Source of the DNA: an uncultured Phocaeicola sp.
Lineage (GTDB): Bacteria; Bacteroidota; Bacteroidia; Bacteroidales; Bacteroidaceae
NCBI GenBank assembly: GCA_944320815.1
Contig: CALUIZ010000017.1
Location: forward strand, 1-64,000
Direction of reading: 5' to 3'
Length of the DNA stretch: 64,000 nucleotides
The first letter of the stretch is position 1, and each line of letters starts with the position of its first letter. Under the pieces are notes generated by a model. The model saw nothing but the letters and a program-made list of their open reading frames with translations, was not told the origin of the DNA and searched no databases. This document shows positions 17,986 through 28,065 of the stretch, one piece after another. Made by a program: the position numbers and the translations under genes.

Positions 17986-18900
17986 ATGAACGACTCGGAA
18001 CCGACTTACCATATACCCGTACTCCTGCACGAAAGTATCGAGGGAATGTGCCTCCATCCGGGAGGCATTTATGTAGATGTCACATTCGGAGGAGGAGGGC
18101 ATTCAAGGGAAATCCTCAGGAACATGGGGGAAGGAAGCCGCCTGTTCAGCTTCGACCAGGACGCTGACGCGGAAAAGAATGTCATTGATGACCCGCGGTT
18201 CACGTTTGTGCGGAGCAACTTCCGTTATCTGCACAATTTTCTCCGCTATCACGATGTGGAGAAAGTGGATGCCATACTAGCCGATCTGGGTGTGTCGTCG
18301 CACCACTTTGACGATTCGGAACGCGGCTTTTCCTTCCGCTTCGACGGAAATCTGGACATGCGAATGAACAAACGGGCAGGTGTCACCGCCGCCGACATCG
18401 TGAACACTTACGAGGAAGAGAAACTTGCCGACATATTTTTCCTTTACGGAGAACTCAAGAACAGCTACAGGCTTGCGTTCGCACTCGCCAAGGCGCGTTC
18501 ACGAAAGGCGATAACGACCATCGGAGATTTCCTTGAGATTGTCAGACCGCTGCTTGGCAAGGAAAGGGAAAAGAAAGACCTCGCCAGAGTGTTCCAGGCT
18601 CTGCGGATTGAAGTGAACCAGGAAATGGAGGCACTGAAAGAGATGCTTTACGCCGCCACGGAAGCCCTGAGACCGGGAGGACGGCTGGTGGTCATCACCT
18701 ACCATTCGGTTGAAGACCGCATAGTGAAGAATGTGATGAAGACAGGCAATGCGGAAGGAAAGGCGGAGCAGGACTTTTTCGGAAACCGCCACATCCCTTA
18801 CCGACTGGTCAACAACAAAGTAATCATGCCGACGGAGGAGGAAACCGCGCGTAACCCCCGCTCCAGAAGTGCCAAACTCAGAATTGCAGAAAAGATATGA
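17986..18900 (+). CDS. rsmH: 16S rRNA (cytosine-1402-N4)-methyltransferase
   Basis: 304 aa, first gene of the division and cell wall cluster. S-adenosylmethionine-dependent enzyme that methylates C1402 of 16S rRNA. Motifs: YHIPVLLHESIEGM (~9-22), YVDVTFGGGGHSREIL (~30-45, SAM-binding motif I), ADLGVSSHHFDDSERGFSF (~101-119), and AFALAKARSRK. Length fits the family. Its stop overlaps the ftsL start (ATGA), so they are translationally coupled. mraZ, often found just upstream, is absent here. Confidence 0.97.
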   Translation: MNDSEPTYHIPVLLHESIEGMCLHPGGIYVDVTFGGGGHSREILRNMGEGSRLFSFDQDADAEKNVIDDPRFTFVRSNFRYLHNFLRYHDVEKVDAILADLGVSSHHFDDSERGFSFRFDGNLDMRMNKRAGVTAADIVNTYEEEKLADIFFLYGELKNSYRLAFALAKARSRKAITTIGDFLEIVRPLLGKEREKKDLARVFQALRIEVNQEMEALKEMLYAATEALRPGGRLVVITYHSVEDRIVKNVMKTGNAEGKAEQDFFGNRHIPYRLVNNKVIMPTEEETARNPRSRSAKLRIAEKI

Positions 18901-19259
18901 ACACAGAACCAACCCAGGAGAACGTACAGCGGCAGGAAAGCCGGATTACATGGAAAGGAGTGCTGGGAGGCGAACTTCTTGTCCGTCTCATGCGGCGTCA
19001 GACCGGCATGATCATACTGGTCGTGCTGCTCGTCATCCTGTACATCGACAACCGCTATTCAAGCCAGCAGGAACTGATTGAAATCGACAAGCTGAAGAAA
19101 GAACTGACCGACATAAAATATGACGCGCTGACCATTTCGTCCGAACTGACAGAACGGAGCAGACAGTCGCGCATAGAAGAATATATTTCCTCCGAGGGGA
19201 CACCGCTCGAAACGGCCACCACCCCTCCATATCTAATCAAAGAAGAGACTGAAGAATGA
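18897..19259 (+). CDS. ftsL: FtsL-like cell division protein
   Basis: 120 aa, bitopic membrane protein. A basic cytoplasmic N-terminus (~1-38) precedes one transmembrane segment (~39-56, MIILVVLLVILYID) and a periplasmic helical coiled coil (SSQQELIEIDKLKKELTDIK). Size, topology and place between rsmH and ftsI match FtsL, part of the FtsQLB-FtsWI division complex. Sequence is poorly conserved in this family, so the call rests on position and topology. Start and stop overlap with both neighbours by 4 nt. Confidence 0.9.
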   Translation: MNTEPTQENVQRQESRITWKGVLGGELLVRLMRRQTGMIILVVLLVILYIDNRYSSQQELIEIDKLKKELTDIKYDALTISSELTERSRQSRIEEYISSEGTPLETATTPPYLIKEETEE

Positions 19260-21388
19260 TGCCAGGACAAAAAAATATCATACGACGCTACACGGGAATC
19301 GTCTTCATCATGGCGGTTCTCGTCATTGCCATCATAGCCAAGGCTGCAATCATCATGTCCGCCGAAAAGAAGTACTGGGAGGACGTGGCCAAACGCTATG
19401 TCAAGGAGAATGTGGAAATCACTCCCACAAGGGGAAACATTATCTCCGCAGACGGCAAGCTGATGGCCAGCAGTCTGCCCGAATATAAGATTTACATGGA
19501 TTTCGTCGCCTGCAAGAATGCCGGAAACGACACGACGCTGATGAACCATCTGACTGAAATATGCGAAGGGCTGCACCAGATATTTCCCGACAAGAGCGCA
19601 CGGGAATTCCGGCGACATATTCTGAACGGAAGAAAGAAAAGGAGCCAGAATTACCAGCTTTATCCGAGAAGAATCTCCTACATCGAATACAAGGAGGTGA
19701 AGAAGCTGCCCGTATTCAATCTGAACAAGTTCAAGGGCGGATTTCACGAACTGGCATACAACCAGCGCAAGAAGCCGTTCGGTTCTCTGGCGGCACGCAC
19801 GTTGGGCGACATGTATCCCGACATGTCACTCGGAGCAAAGAACGGCATTGAGCTGACCTACGACTCTATCCTGAAAGGACGCAACGGCATCGTGCACCGC
19901 AAGAAGGTGCGCAACAAGTTTCTGGACATCATTGACGTGCAGCCGGTCAACGGAAGTGACATCATCACGACCATTGATGTGGACATGCAGGACATCGCGG
20001 AAAAGGCACTGGTTGACCAACTGAAGAATCTGGGCGCGGATGCGGGAGTGGCAATCGTCATGGAGGTGGCCACCGGAGAGGTGAAGGCAAACGTGAACAT
20101 GCGGAAGGCAGGCGACGGGAACTACTACGAAATGCGCAACGAAGCTGTCAGCAACCTGATGGAACCGGGGTCGACTTTCAAGACTGCTTCCATCATGGTG
20201 GCACTAGAGGACGGATATATTACCCCCGACTATGTAGTGGACACTGGCAACGGAATAGTCAACATGCACGGCAGCAACATGAGAGACTGGAACTGGCATC
20301 ACGGAGGATACGGGAAACTGGACGTGACGCATATTCTCGAATACTCGTCGAACGTGGGCGTGTCCAGCATCATCGACAAATTCTACGGGAGCAACCCCCA
20401 GAAGTTTGTCGACGGACTGCGGAGGATGAGCATCGACAAGCCGCTGAATCTCGGCTTTGTAGGGGAAGCAAGCCCTCGCATACGCGGACCGAAGGAACGG
20501 AGCTATTTTGCCAAGACCTCGCTTCCGTGGATGAGCATCGGCTACGAAACGATGTTCCCGCCTATCTATATCCTGAATTTCTACAACGCCATCGCCAACG
20601 ACGGGGTGATGGTGAAGCCGAAATTCGTGAAGGCCATTGCCAAGGACGGAGATGTGATTGAAGAATTTCCCACGGAAATCGTGAACCCGAAAATCTGCTC
20701 CGACAGAACCTTGTCGCAAATCAGGACCATGCTGCAAAAAGTGGTGTCCGAGGGGCTGGCCAAACAGGCAGGAAGCAAGCAGTTCAACGTGTCGGGAAAA
20801 ACGGGCACCGCACAGATTTCCCAAGGCGCAAAAGGATACAAAAGCGGAAAGACCAGATATCTGGTAAGCTTCTGCGGATTCTTCCCCTCCGAAACGCCCA
20901 AATACAGCTGTATCGTCTCAATAGAGAATCCGGACGGAAATCCGTCGGGAGGAATACAGGCAGGAAGCGTGTTCAGCCGCATCGCGGAACGCATATATGC
21001 CAAACACTTATACAGGGATCTGGCTCATGCCAAAGACTCGACGGCGGTTCTGATTCCTGACATCAAAAACGGAGACATCTGCGAGGCAGCTCTGGTGCTG
21101 CAGACGCTTGATGTGAACAGCAACGGCAAATCTGTCCCGTACGGGCATGAACCGGTATGGGGGAAAGCTGTCAACACAACCAATTATGTGGACCTGAAAC
21201 AGACGAAACTAAACAAACGGCTCGTCCCGAATGTAAAAGGTATGGGAGCGAAAGATGCGGTATATCTGCTCGAAAGTCAGGGGCTGCGCGTCAGACTCTC
21301 AGGCTTCGGAAAGGTAACCGCACAGAGCATCACTCCCGGAGCGTACCTCCATAAAGGACAAACCATTACTCTGACACTTAAAAATTAA
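19256..21388 (+). CDS. ftsI: Division transpeptidase (class B PBP, FtsI) with PASTA domain
   Basis: 710 aa, septal peptidoglycan cross-linking enzyme. N-terminal transmembrane anchor at ~14-34, dimerisation domain to ~235, then the transpeptidase with the three active-site motifs: STFK (catalytic Ser ~305) in EPGSTFKTAS, SSN in EYSSNVG (~364) and KTGT in SGKTGTAQ (~515). A PASTA domain (RLVPNVKGMGAKDAVYLLES) occupies the last ~55 residues, usual for Bacteroidetes FtsI/Spo-type PBPs but absent from E. coli FtsI. murE begins directly after the stop codon. Confidence 0.96.
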   Translation: MMPGQKNIIRRYTGIVFIMAVLVIAIIAKAAIIMSAEKKYWEDVAKRYVKENVEITPTRGNIISADGKLMASSLPEYKIYMDFVACKNAGNDTTLMNHLTEICEGLHQIFPDKSAREFRRHILNGRKKRSQNYQLYPRRISYIEYKEVKKLPVFNLNKFKGGFHELAYNQRKKPFGSLAARTLGDMYPDMSLGAKNGIELTYDSILKGRNGIVHRKKVRNKFLDIIDVQPVNGSDIITTIDVDMQDIAEKALVDQLKNLGADAGVAIVMEVATGEVKANVNMRKAGDGNYYEMRNEAVSNLMEPGSTFKTASIMVALEDGYITPDYVVDTGNGIVNMHGSNMRDWNWHHGGYGKLDVTHILEYSSNVGVSSIIDKFYGSNPQKFVDGLRRMSIDKPLNLGFVGEASPRIRGPKERSYFAKTSLPWMSIGYETMFPPIYILNFYNAIANDGVMVKPKFVKAIAKDGDVIEEFPTEIVNPKICSDRTLSQIRTMLQKVVSEGLAKQAGSKQFNVSGKTGTAQISQGAKGYKSGKTRYLVSFCGFFPSETPKYSCIVSIENPDGNPSGGIQAGSVFSRIAERIYAKHLYRDLAHAKDSTAVLIPDIKNGDICEAALVLQTLDVNSNGKSVPYGHEPVWGKAVNTTNYVDLKQTKLNKRLVPNVKGMGAKDAVYLLESQGLRVRLSGFGKVTAQSITPGAYLHKGQTITLTLKN

Positions 21389-22852
21389 ATGAAAATGGAA
21401 CTGAAAGAGATTCTGAAAGCAGTCAACATACGTCATACTGAAGGCGAAGAGATAAAGGACATTACAGGCATACAGATCGACTCGCGCCAGATAAAGCCGG
21501 GCGACATGTTTGTCGCGGTAAAAGGAACACAAACGGACGGACATTCCTACATAGCCAAGGCAGTCGGGAATGGTGCAGCAGCGGTTGTCTGCGAGACACT
21601 CCCCGAATGTCTGGATGAAAAAGTGACATATATACAGGTGAACGATACGGAAGACGCTGTGGGGAAACTGGCCACGACATTCTATGGTGATCCGACTTCC
21701 AAGCTTGATCTGGTTGGAGTGACAGGGACGAACGGAAAGACAACCGTCGCCACCTTATTATATAACATGTTCCGCAAGTTCGGGTATAAGGTCGGGCTCA
21801 TTTCAACCGTATGCAATTATATTGATGGAGAGCCTGTCCCAACCGACCACACGACCCCCGATCCCATCACTCTGAACAAATTGTTGGGACGCATGGCGGA
21901 CGAAGGCTGTAAATATGCGTTTATGGAAGTAAGCTCCCATTCAATCGCACAGAAGCGTATCGGAGGACTTAAATTTGCCGGAGGAATTTTCACAAATATC
22001 ACGCGTGACCATCTGGATTATCACAAAACCTTCGAAAATTACCTGAAGGCTAAAAAGGCTTTTTTCGACGGACTGCCCAAAACGGCTTTCGCCCTGACAA
22101 ATGCAGACGACAGGAACGGGATGGTGATGGTGCAGAACACGAAAGCCAAGACAGCAGTCTATTCGCTCCGCACATTATGCGAATTTAAAGGGAAAGTGCT
22201 GGAAGACGGGTTTGAAGGTATGCTCATGGACATCAACAACCTGGAGGTGAACGTGCAGTTCATCGGACGCTTCAATGCGTCCAATCTGCTGGCTGTCTAT
22301 GGAGCGGCCTGCATGTTAGGGAAACGTCCGGATGACATTCTTCTGGTATTAAGTACGCTCCGCCCTGTGTCCGGCAGGTTTGAGGCATTGCGCTCTCCCA
22401 AAGGATACACTGCCATTGTGGATTATGCCCACACGCCTGATGCACTGGCCAATGTGCTTGACACTATCCATGAGGTGCTGAAAGGCAGAGGAAAGGTGAT
22501 TACCGTTGTAGGGGCCGGAGGCAACAGAGACAAGGGAAAGCGGCCGCTGATGGCCAAAGAAGCGGCCAGAAGCAGCGACAAGATTATCATCACGTCCGAC
22601 AATCCACGGTTTGAAGAACCGCAAGACATCATCAACGATATGTTGGGTGGATTGGGGAAAGACGACATGACCAGAACAGTCAGCATAGCGGACCGTAAGG
22701 AGGCCATCCGTACCGCATGCATGCTGGCGCAAGCCGGCGATGTGATCCTCGTGGCCGGAAAAGGACATGAGAACTATCAGGAGATCAGAGGAGTGAAGCA
22801 TCATTTCGACGACAAAGAGGTACTGGAAGAGATTTTTAGGAATGAACGTTAA
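21389..22852 (+). CDS. murE: UDP-MurNAc-tripeptide synthetase
   Basis: 487 aa, Mur ligase that adds the third stem-peptide residue to UDP-MurNAc-L-Ala-D-Glu in the cytoplasm. ATP-binding loop [15 protein letters not shown] (~109-123), central-domain motif DHLDYH, and DNPRFEEP (~404), the motif that marks meso-diaminopimelate-adding enzymes as opposed to lysine-adding ones. It starts directly after the ftsI stop (TAA-ATG) with a second possible ATG two codons later. 26 nt separate it from mraY. Confidence 0.97.
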   Translation: MKMELKEILKAVNIRHTEGEEIKDITGIQIDSRQIKPGDMFVAVKGTQTDGHSYIAKAVGNGAAAVVCETLPECLDEKVTYIQVNDTEDAVGKLATTFYGDPTSKLDLVGVTGTNGKTTVATLLYNMFRKFGYKVGLISTVCNYIDGEPVPTDHTTPDPITLNKLLGRMADEGCKYAFMEVSSHSIAQKRIGGLKFAGGIFTNITRDHLDYHKTFENYLKAKKAFFDGLPKTAFALTNADDRNGMVMVQNTKAKTAVYSLRTLCEFKGKVLEDGFEGMLMDINNLEVNVQFIGRFNASNLLAVYGAACMLGKRPDDILLVLSTLRPVSGRFEALRSPKGYTAIVDYAHTPDALANVLDTIHEVLKGRGKVITVVGAGGNRDKGKRPLMAKEAARSSDKIIITSDNPRFEEPQDIINDMLGGLGKDDMTRTVSIADRKEAIRTACMLAQAGDVILVAGKGHENYQEIRGVKHHFDDKEVLEEIFRNER

Positions 22853-22878
22853 ACAAAAAGAAACGGAAGACTTGAATT

Positions 22879-24147
22879 ATGCTATACTACTTATTTCAAT
22901 ACCTGGAGCAGATTAATTTTCCGGGAGCACGCATGTTCGGATATGTATCGTTCCGTTCATTGATGGCGATTATCCTGGCTCTGCTCATCTCCGCCATTTT
23001 CGGAGAGTACTTTATCAGACTGCTGAAAAAGAAGCAGATTACGGAAACGCAGCGTGATGCTTCCATCGATCCTTTCAACGTCAAGAAGGTGGGAGTCCCT
23101 ACCATGGGAGGTGTCATCATCATCGTAGCGATACTGATTCCATGCCTGCTGCTAGGAAAGCTGCATAACATCTATATGATTCTGATGCTGATCACTACGG
23201 TATGGCTTGGCACATTGGGCTTTCTGGACGACTATATCAAAGTGTTCCAGAAAGACAAAGAGGGGCTGCACGGGAAGTTCAAGATTATCGGACAGGTAGG
23301 ATTGGGACTGATTGTGGGACTGACTCTCTACCTGAGCCCAGATGTGGTGATACGCGAAAACATAGAAATCCAGCAAGACGGAAGAGTGGTTGACGTGGTC
23401 CATAAGAATCAGGACGAGAAGTCGACCAAAACGACAATCCCCTTTTTCAAGAACAACAATCTGGACTATGCGGATTTCGTGGGATTTTTAGGGGAACACG
23501 CTCAGGCTGCAGGATGGATTGTCTTCGTCCTGATTACCATATTCGTTGTGACGGCCGTATCAAACGGAGCCAATCTGAACGACGGCATGGACGGAATGGC
23601 AGCCGGAAACTCCGCCATCATGGGAGTGACGCTGGGTATACTTGCATACGTATCCAGCCACATCGAATATGCACAATATCTGAATATCATGTATATTCCG
23701 GGAAGTGAAGAGCTGGTTATCTTCATCTGCGCTTTCATCGGAGCACTGATCGGATTTCTGTGGTACAATGCATTTCCCGCTCAGGTGTTCATGGGAGATA
23801 CGGGAAGCCTCACCATCGGAGGTATCATTGCCGTATTTGCCATCATTATCCATAAGGAACTGCTGATTCCGATTCTCTGCGGAGTATTTCTGGTGGAGAA
23901 CCTGTCTGTAATTCTGCAGGTCAGATACTTTCAGTCGGGGAAGAAAAAAGGTATCAGACGGCGCATATTCAAACGCACGCCGATTCACGACCATTTCCGC
24001 ACCACGGCGGCACAGCTCGACCCGAACTGCACCTATATGTTCACACGCCCGTCAAGCGTTTTTCATGAATCAAAGATTACGGTCCGTTTTTGGATTGTGA
24101 CCATCGTATTAGCTGCTATTACTATTATAACTTTAAAGATAAGGTAA
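22879..24147 (+). CDS. mraY: Phospho-MurNAc-pentapeptide transferase
   Basis: 422 aa, polytopic inner membrane enzyme that makes lipid I from UDP-MurNAc-pentapeptide and undecaprenyl phosphate. Conserved catalytic aspartates appear in GFLDDYIKV (~116) and NLNDGMDGMAAG (~233), and there is a late GDTGS motif (~310). It is longer than E. coli MraY (360) because of a hydrophilic insertion (~150-200, RENIEIQQDGRVVDVVHKNQ), a feature of Bacteroidetes MraY. murD follows 6 nt downstream. Confidence 0.96.
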   Translation: MLYYLFQYLEQINFPGARMFGYVSFRSLMAIILALLISAIFGEYFIRLLKKKQITETQRDASIDPFNVKKVGVPTMGGVIIIVAILIPCLLLGKLHNIYMILMLITTVWLGTLGFLDDYIKVFQKDKEGLHGKFKIIGQVGLGLIVGLTLYLSPDVVIRENIEIQQDGRVVDVVHKNQDEKSTKTTIPFFKNNNLDYADFVGFLGEHAQAAGWIVFVLITIFVVTAVSNGANLNDGMDGMAAGNSAIMGVTLGILAYVSSHIEYAQYLNIMYIPGSEELVIFICAFIGALIGFLWYNAFPAQVFMGDTGSLTIGGIIAVFAIIIHKELLIPILCGVFLVENLSVILQVRYFQSGKKKGIRRRIFKRTPIHDHFRTTAAQLDPNCTYMFTRPSSVFHESKITVRFWIVTIVLAAITIITLKIR

Positions 24148-24153
24148 AGGATT

Positions 24154-25485
24154 ATGGCAAGGATTGTCATTTTAGGAGCAGGAGAAAGCGGCACAGGAGC
24201 CGCAGTTCTGGCTCAGAAGAAAGGATTTGACACGTTCGTTTCAGACATGTCACTGATTAAAGACAAATACAAACAGATGCTGGACGAAAGAGGAATCCAG
24301 TGGGAAGAAGGCCGGCATACGGAAGAGCTGATTCTCAACGCGGACGAAGTGATCAAGAGTCCGGGAATCCCCAATGACGCGCCGATGATTCTGAAACTGA
24401 AGGCCCAGGGAACCCCCATCATATCGGAAATCGAATTTGCAGGACGATATACGGATGCCAAGATGATCTGTATCACAGGCAGCAATGGAAAGACCACCAC
24501 AACCTCACTCATCTATCATATCTTCAAGAAGGCGGGACTGAATGTTGGGCTGGCGGGAAATATCGGACAAAGCCTGGCCTATCAGGTGGCCGAATGTGAC
24601 TTCGACTATTACGTCATCGAACTGAGCAGCTTCCAGCTGGACAACATGTATAAGTTCCATGCAAACATAGCCGTGCTGATGAACATAACCCCCGACCATC
24701 TGGACCGTTACAACTATCAGATGCAGAACTATGTGGATGCCAAGTTCCGCATCATACAGAACCAGACCGATGACGATGCGTTCGTATTCTGGAACGATGA
24801 CCCCATCATCCAGAAAGAGCTTCACAAATATGGCATACACGGGCGTTATTTCCCGTTCGCCGAAAAGAAAGAAAACGGGCTGGCCGCATTCTCGGAAGAG
24901 AACAAAGTGTGCTTTACGCGTCCCATCGCATTCAATATGGAGCAGGAAGAGCTGGCACTGACAGGCACACACAATCTGTTCAATTCGATGGCGGCGGGTA
25001 TTTCCGCCAACATTGCCGGCATCCGGAAAGAGTGTATCCGTGAAGCGTTGAAAGACTTCAAGGGCGTGGAACACCGGCTGGAAAAAGTGGCCCGTGTCAG
25101 AGGAGTGGACTACATCAACGACTCCAAGGCTACAAACGTCAATTCATGCTGGTATGCGCTTCAGAGCATGAGAACGAAGACGATTCTGATACTCGGCGGA
25201 AAGGACAAAGGCAATGACTACAACGAAATAGCCGGACTGGTGAAGGAAAAATGTACGGGACTGATTTTCCTTGGGCTGCACAACGAGAAGCTTCATGCGT
25301 TCTTCGACGGATTCGGACTTCCGACAGCCGACGTGCAAAGCATGAAAGATGCGGTGGACGCAGCCTACAGAATGGCACAGCCGGGAGAAACGGTGCTACT
25401 GAGTCCTTGCTGCGCCAGCTTCGACTTGTTTAAAAGTTATGAAGACAGAGGTGACCAGTTCAAAGAATGTGTAAGAAACTTATAA
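24154..25485 (+). CDS. murD: UDP-MurNAc-L-alanine:D-glutamate ligase
   Basis: 443 aa, cytoplasmic Mur ligase that adds D-glutamate. N-terminal nucleotide-fold motif RIVILGAGESGTGAA (~3-17), ATP-loop CITGSNGKTTTTSLI (~107-121), NITPDHLDRY (~176-185) and DSKATNVNS. Length and motif order match MurD. 9 nt separate it from ftsW in the same operon. Confidence 0.97.
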   Translation: MARIVILGAGESGTGAAVLAQKKGFDTFVSDMSLIKDKYKQMLDERGIQWEEGRHTEELILNADEVIKSPGIPNDAPMILKLKAQGTPIISEIEFAGRYTDAKMICITGSNGKTTTTSLIYHIFKKAGLNVGLAGNIGQSLAYQVAECDFDYYVIELSSFQLDNMYKFHANIAVLMNITPDHLDRYNYQMQNYVDAKFRIIQNQTDDDAFVFWNDDPIIQKELHKYGIHGRYFPFAEKKENGLAAFSEENKVCFTRPIAFNMEQEELALTGTHNLFNSMAAGISANIAGIRKECIREALKDFKGVEHRLEKVARVRGVDYINDSKATNVNSCWYALQSMRTKTILILGGKDKGNDYNEIAGLVKEKCTGLIFLGLHNEKLHAFFDGFGLPTADVQSMKDAVDAAYRMAQPGETVLLSPCCASFDLFKSYEDRGDQFKECVRNL

Positions 25486-25494
25486 TAGAAGAAA

Positions 25495-26751
25495 ATGGAC
25501 CTGCTAAGAAACTTTTTCAAGGGAGACAAGGCCATATGGATCATTTTCCTGTTCCTGTGCCTGATTTCCGTCATTGAAGTGTTCAGTGCGTCAAGCAGCC
25601 TGTCCTTCAAGAGCGGAGACCATTGGGGACCGATAACCAATCACCTGACCATCCTTCTGGTGGGAGCGTTTGTGGTCTGGATTGTTCACAACATCCCCTG
25701 CAGGTGGTTCAAGACGTTCGTCGTGCTGCTCCCTATTTCATGGATTATGCTTATCATCGTACTGATAATGGGCATCGCCACCAACGGAGCGAAGCGGTGG
25801 ATTGACCTGGGCTTCATCCAGTTCCAGCCTTCGGAACTGGGGAAAATGGGTACCATCATCAGTGTTGCGTTCATATTGGGGAAGATGTATTCGGAGAACG
25901 GCACCGACAAGCGTGCGTTCAGGTTCATCTTTGGGGTGACGATGGTGACATGTGCACTGATTGTCACGGAAAACCTGTCGACGGCTGTCCTGCTGGCCCT
26001 TTCGGTCTACCTGATGATGTTTGTCGGACACATCCCGTTCAGACAGATGGCCAAGCTGACAGGCATCGGCATTGTCGGAATCATACTAGCGGTCAGCACG
26101 ATATGGCTTATGCCGTCAGCGGCATGGAAAGCAATCGGAATAGAACGCCCCATCACCTGGAAAGAGAGGATTGCCGATTTCGCGAACAAAAAAGAAGTCC
26201 CGGCCGCACAGTTCGACATGGACAACAATGCACAGGTAGCCCACGCGAACATTGCCATCGCCACAAGCAACCTGCTCGGGAAAGGACCCGGCAACAGCGT
26301 GCAGCGCGACTTTCTGTCGCAGGCATTTTCCGACTTCATCTATGCCATCATCATCGAAGAGATGGGGCTGGTGGGAGGAGCTTTCGTGGCCCTGCTCTAT
26401 ATCCTGCTTCTGATACGAATAGGAAGAATAGCAAACAAATGCGACAAGCCTTACTATATCTTCCTGATTATGGGAATCGGGATTCTTCTGGCAACTCAGG
26501 CCCTGTTCAACATGCTGGTGGCAGTAGGCATCATGCCCGTCACCGGACAGCCTCTTCCGCTCATCAGCAAGGGAGGAACCTCCACTCTGGTCAACTGCGT
26601 CTATATCGGTATCATCCTGAGCATAAGCCGATATGTGAAAGAACAGGAGGCACTCCAGAAACAGGAGGTACAAGCCTCATTGCAGGAAGGCACGACAAGC
26701 GTTCCTCAGGACAAAGCCACATTGCCCGCAGAACAGGTGCAGGAAGGCTGA
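25495..26751 (+). CDS. ftsW: Division glycosyltransferase FtsW (SEDS family)
   Basis: 418 aa, polytopic SEDS peptidoglycan polymerase that works with FtsI at the septum. Multiple transmembrane helices; conserved SEDS pieces are AKRWIDLGFIQFQPSELGK (~97-115), the periplasmic loop with LGKGPGNSVQRDFLSQAFSD and IIEEMGL (~260-295), and PLPLISKGGTSTL (~345-357). The hydrophilic tail (~390-418) is poorly conserved. It ends the first half of the cluster; a 180-nt gap with an intergenic repeat and a -7 box separates it from murG. Confidence 0.96.
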   Translation: MDLLRNFFKGDKAIWIIFLFLCLISVIEVFSASSSLSFKSGDHWGPITNHLTILLVGAFVVWIVHNIPCRWFKTFVVLLPISWIMLIIVLIMGIATNGAKRWIDLGFIQFQPSELGKMGTIISVAFILGKMYSENGTDKRAFRFIFGVTMVTCALIVTENLSTAVLLALSVYLMMFVGHIPFRQMAKLTGIGIVGIILAVSTIWLMPSAAWKAIGIERPITWKERIADFANKKEVPAAQFDMDNNAQVAHANIAIATSNLLGKGPGNSVQRDFLSQAFSDFIYAIIIEEMGLVGGAFVALLYILLLIRIGRIANKCDKPYYIFLIMGIGILLATQALFNMLVAVGIMPVTGQPLPLISKGGTSTLVNCVYIGIILSISRYVKEQEALQKQEVQASLQEGTTSVPQDKATLPAEQVQEG

Positions 26752-26765
26752 GTCTTCACATGCCA

Positions 26766-26853
26766 GAAACACCCTGATACCAGCAATGAAACACAAGGGT
26801 ATTCATGCCGGAACAACGGGTAGTTCATCACAAAATGCCGGGGCAACCGGAGC
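26766..26853 (+). repeat. Degenerate intergenic repeat, copy B
   Basis: Opens with GAAACACCCTGATAC and has GGG-centred units at 26797, 26818 and 26840 (steps of 21 and 22). Its layout is the same as copy A at 17752-17840: 25 nt from CCCTG to the first GGG, then 21 and 22. Confidence 0.55.
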
Positions 26854-26900
26854 TGACCCGAAACCTGGCCGACGGCTGCCGGCATTCAACGTTCTTTTTA

Positions 26901-26908
26901 TAACTTTG
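26901..26908 (+). promoter_or_regulatory. -7 box before murG
   Basis: TAACTTTG matches TAnnTTTG, 23 nt before the murG start. No -33 TTTG at the right distance, so internal promoter activity is only likely. Confidence 0.5.
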
Positions 26909-26931
26909 TAGTTCAAAAAAACAGGAAAGAC

Positions 26932-28065
26932 ATGAAGAATGACAACTTACGCATTATAGTCAGCGGAGGAGGGACGGGAGGTCATATTTTCCCGGCCATC
27001 TCAATCGCCAACGCAATCAAGGAACAGCACCCCGATGCAGAAATATTGTTTGTGGGCGCATTGGGACGTATGGAGATGCAACGTGTCCCGGCGGCCGGTT
27101 ACAGAATCATCGGACTTCCGGTGGCCGGATTCGACCGCAGACATCTGCTGAAGAACATCAGCGTGCTTGTCAAACTTTTCCGCAGTCAGAGGATGGCGAA
27201 GAAAATCATCCGGGACTTCAAGCCGCATGCTGCGGTAGGAGTGGGCGGATACGCGAGCGGACCGACCCTGAAAATGGCGGGCCAGATGGGAATCCCGACA
27301 CTGATTCAGGAACAGAACTCATATGCCGGTGTCACCAACAAGTTGTTGGCCAGAAACGCAAAAAAGATCTGCGTGGCCTATGAAGGGATGGAACGCTTCT
27401 TCGACAAAGACAAAATCATACTGACAGGCAATCCGGTGCGCCAGAGTCTGCTCGACGGGAAAGTCAGCAAAGACGAGGCGGTGCGCTCTTTCGGGCTCGA
27501 CCCGAAGAAAAAGACGATACTGGTTGTGGGAGGAAGCCTCGGAGCACGCACCATCAACAACTGTGTGATGCAGAATCTGAACAAAATCAGGCAGTCGGGT
27601 GTACAGTTCATATGGCAGACAGGAAAAATCTATATCGAAGAAGCCAAAGCGGCCGTAAAGGAAAGTGGCGAGATGCCTATGCTCCATACCACCGACTTCA
27701 TTTCTGACATGGCGGCGGCATACAGCGCGGCCGACCTCGTCATCAGCCGTGCAGGAGCAGGCTCCATCTCCGAGTTCTGCCTGCTGGGAAAGCCTGTGAT
27801 TCTGGTGCCTTCACCGAACGTGGCGGAAGACCATCAGACAAAGAACGCATTGGCACTGGTCAACAGAGAGGCTGCACTCTACATAAAAGACAGTGAGGCG
27901 GGCGAGAAACTGATTGACACCGCCATAAGAACCGTAAAAGAACCGGACACCCTAAAAAAGCTCAGTACAAACATAACGAAGCTGGCCTTCAAAGATTCGG
28001 CAAATGTCATTGCCAATGAAGTCTGCAAGCTGGCACTAAAATACAAGGAGAACCATGGACATTAA
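26932..28065 (+). CDS. murG: UDP-GlcNAc transferase forming lipid II
   Basis: 377 aa, membrane-associated glycosyltransferase that adds GlcNAc to lipid I. The glycine-rich loop SGGGTGGHIFPAISIA is at ~11-26, VGVGGYASGP (~102) and the UDP-binding HTTDFISDMAAAYSAADLVI and SRAGAGSISEF (~243-275) are all present. The last 11 nt overlap the murC start. A promoter box and an intergenic repeat precede it. Confidence 0.97.
   Translation: MKNDNLRIIVSGGGTGGHIFPAISIANAIKEQHPDAEILFVGALGRMEMQRVPAAGYRIIGLPVAGFDRRHLLKNISVLVKLFRSQRMAKKIIRDFKPHAAVGVGGYASGPTLKMAGQMGIPTLIQEQNSYAGVTNKLLARNAKKICVAYEGMERFFDKDKIILTGNPVRQSLLDGKVSKDEAVRSFGLDPKKKTILVVGGSLGARTINNCVMQNLNKIRQSGVQFIWQTGKIYIEEAKAAVKESGEMPMLHTTDFISDMAAAYSAADLVISRAGAGSISEFCLLGKPVILVPSPNVAEDHQTKNALALVNREAALYIKDSEAGEKLIDTAIRTVKEPDTLKKLSTNITKLAFKDSANVIANEVCKLALKYKENHGH

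Noticed and set aside
17752..26853. CRISPR array
   Set aside because: The short periodic units are degenerate, have no conserved repeat with unique spacers, and no cas genes are present in the window.
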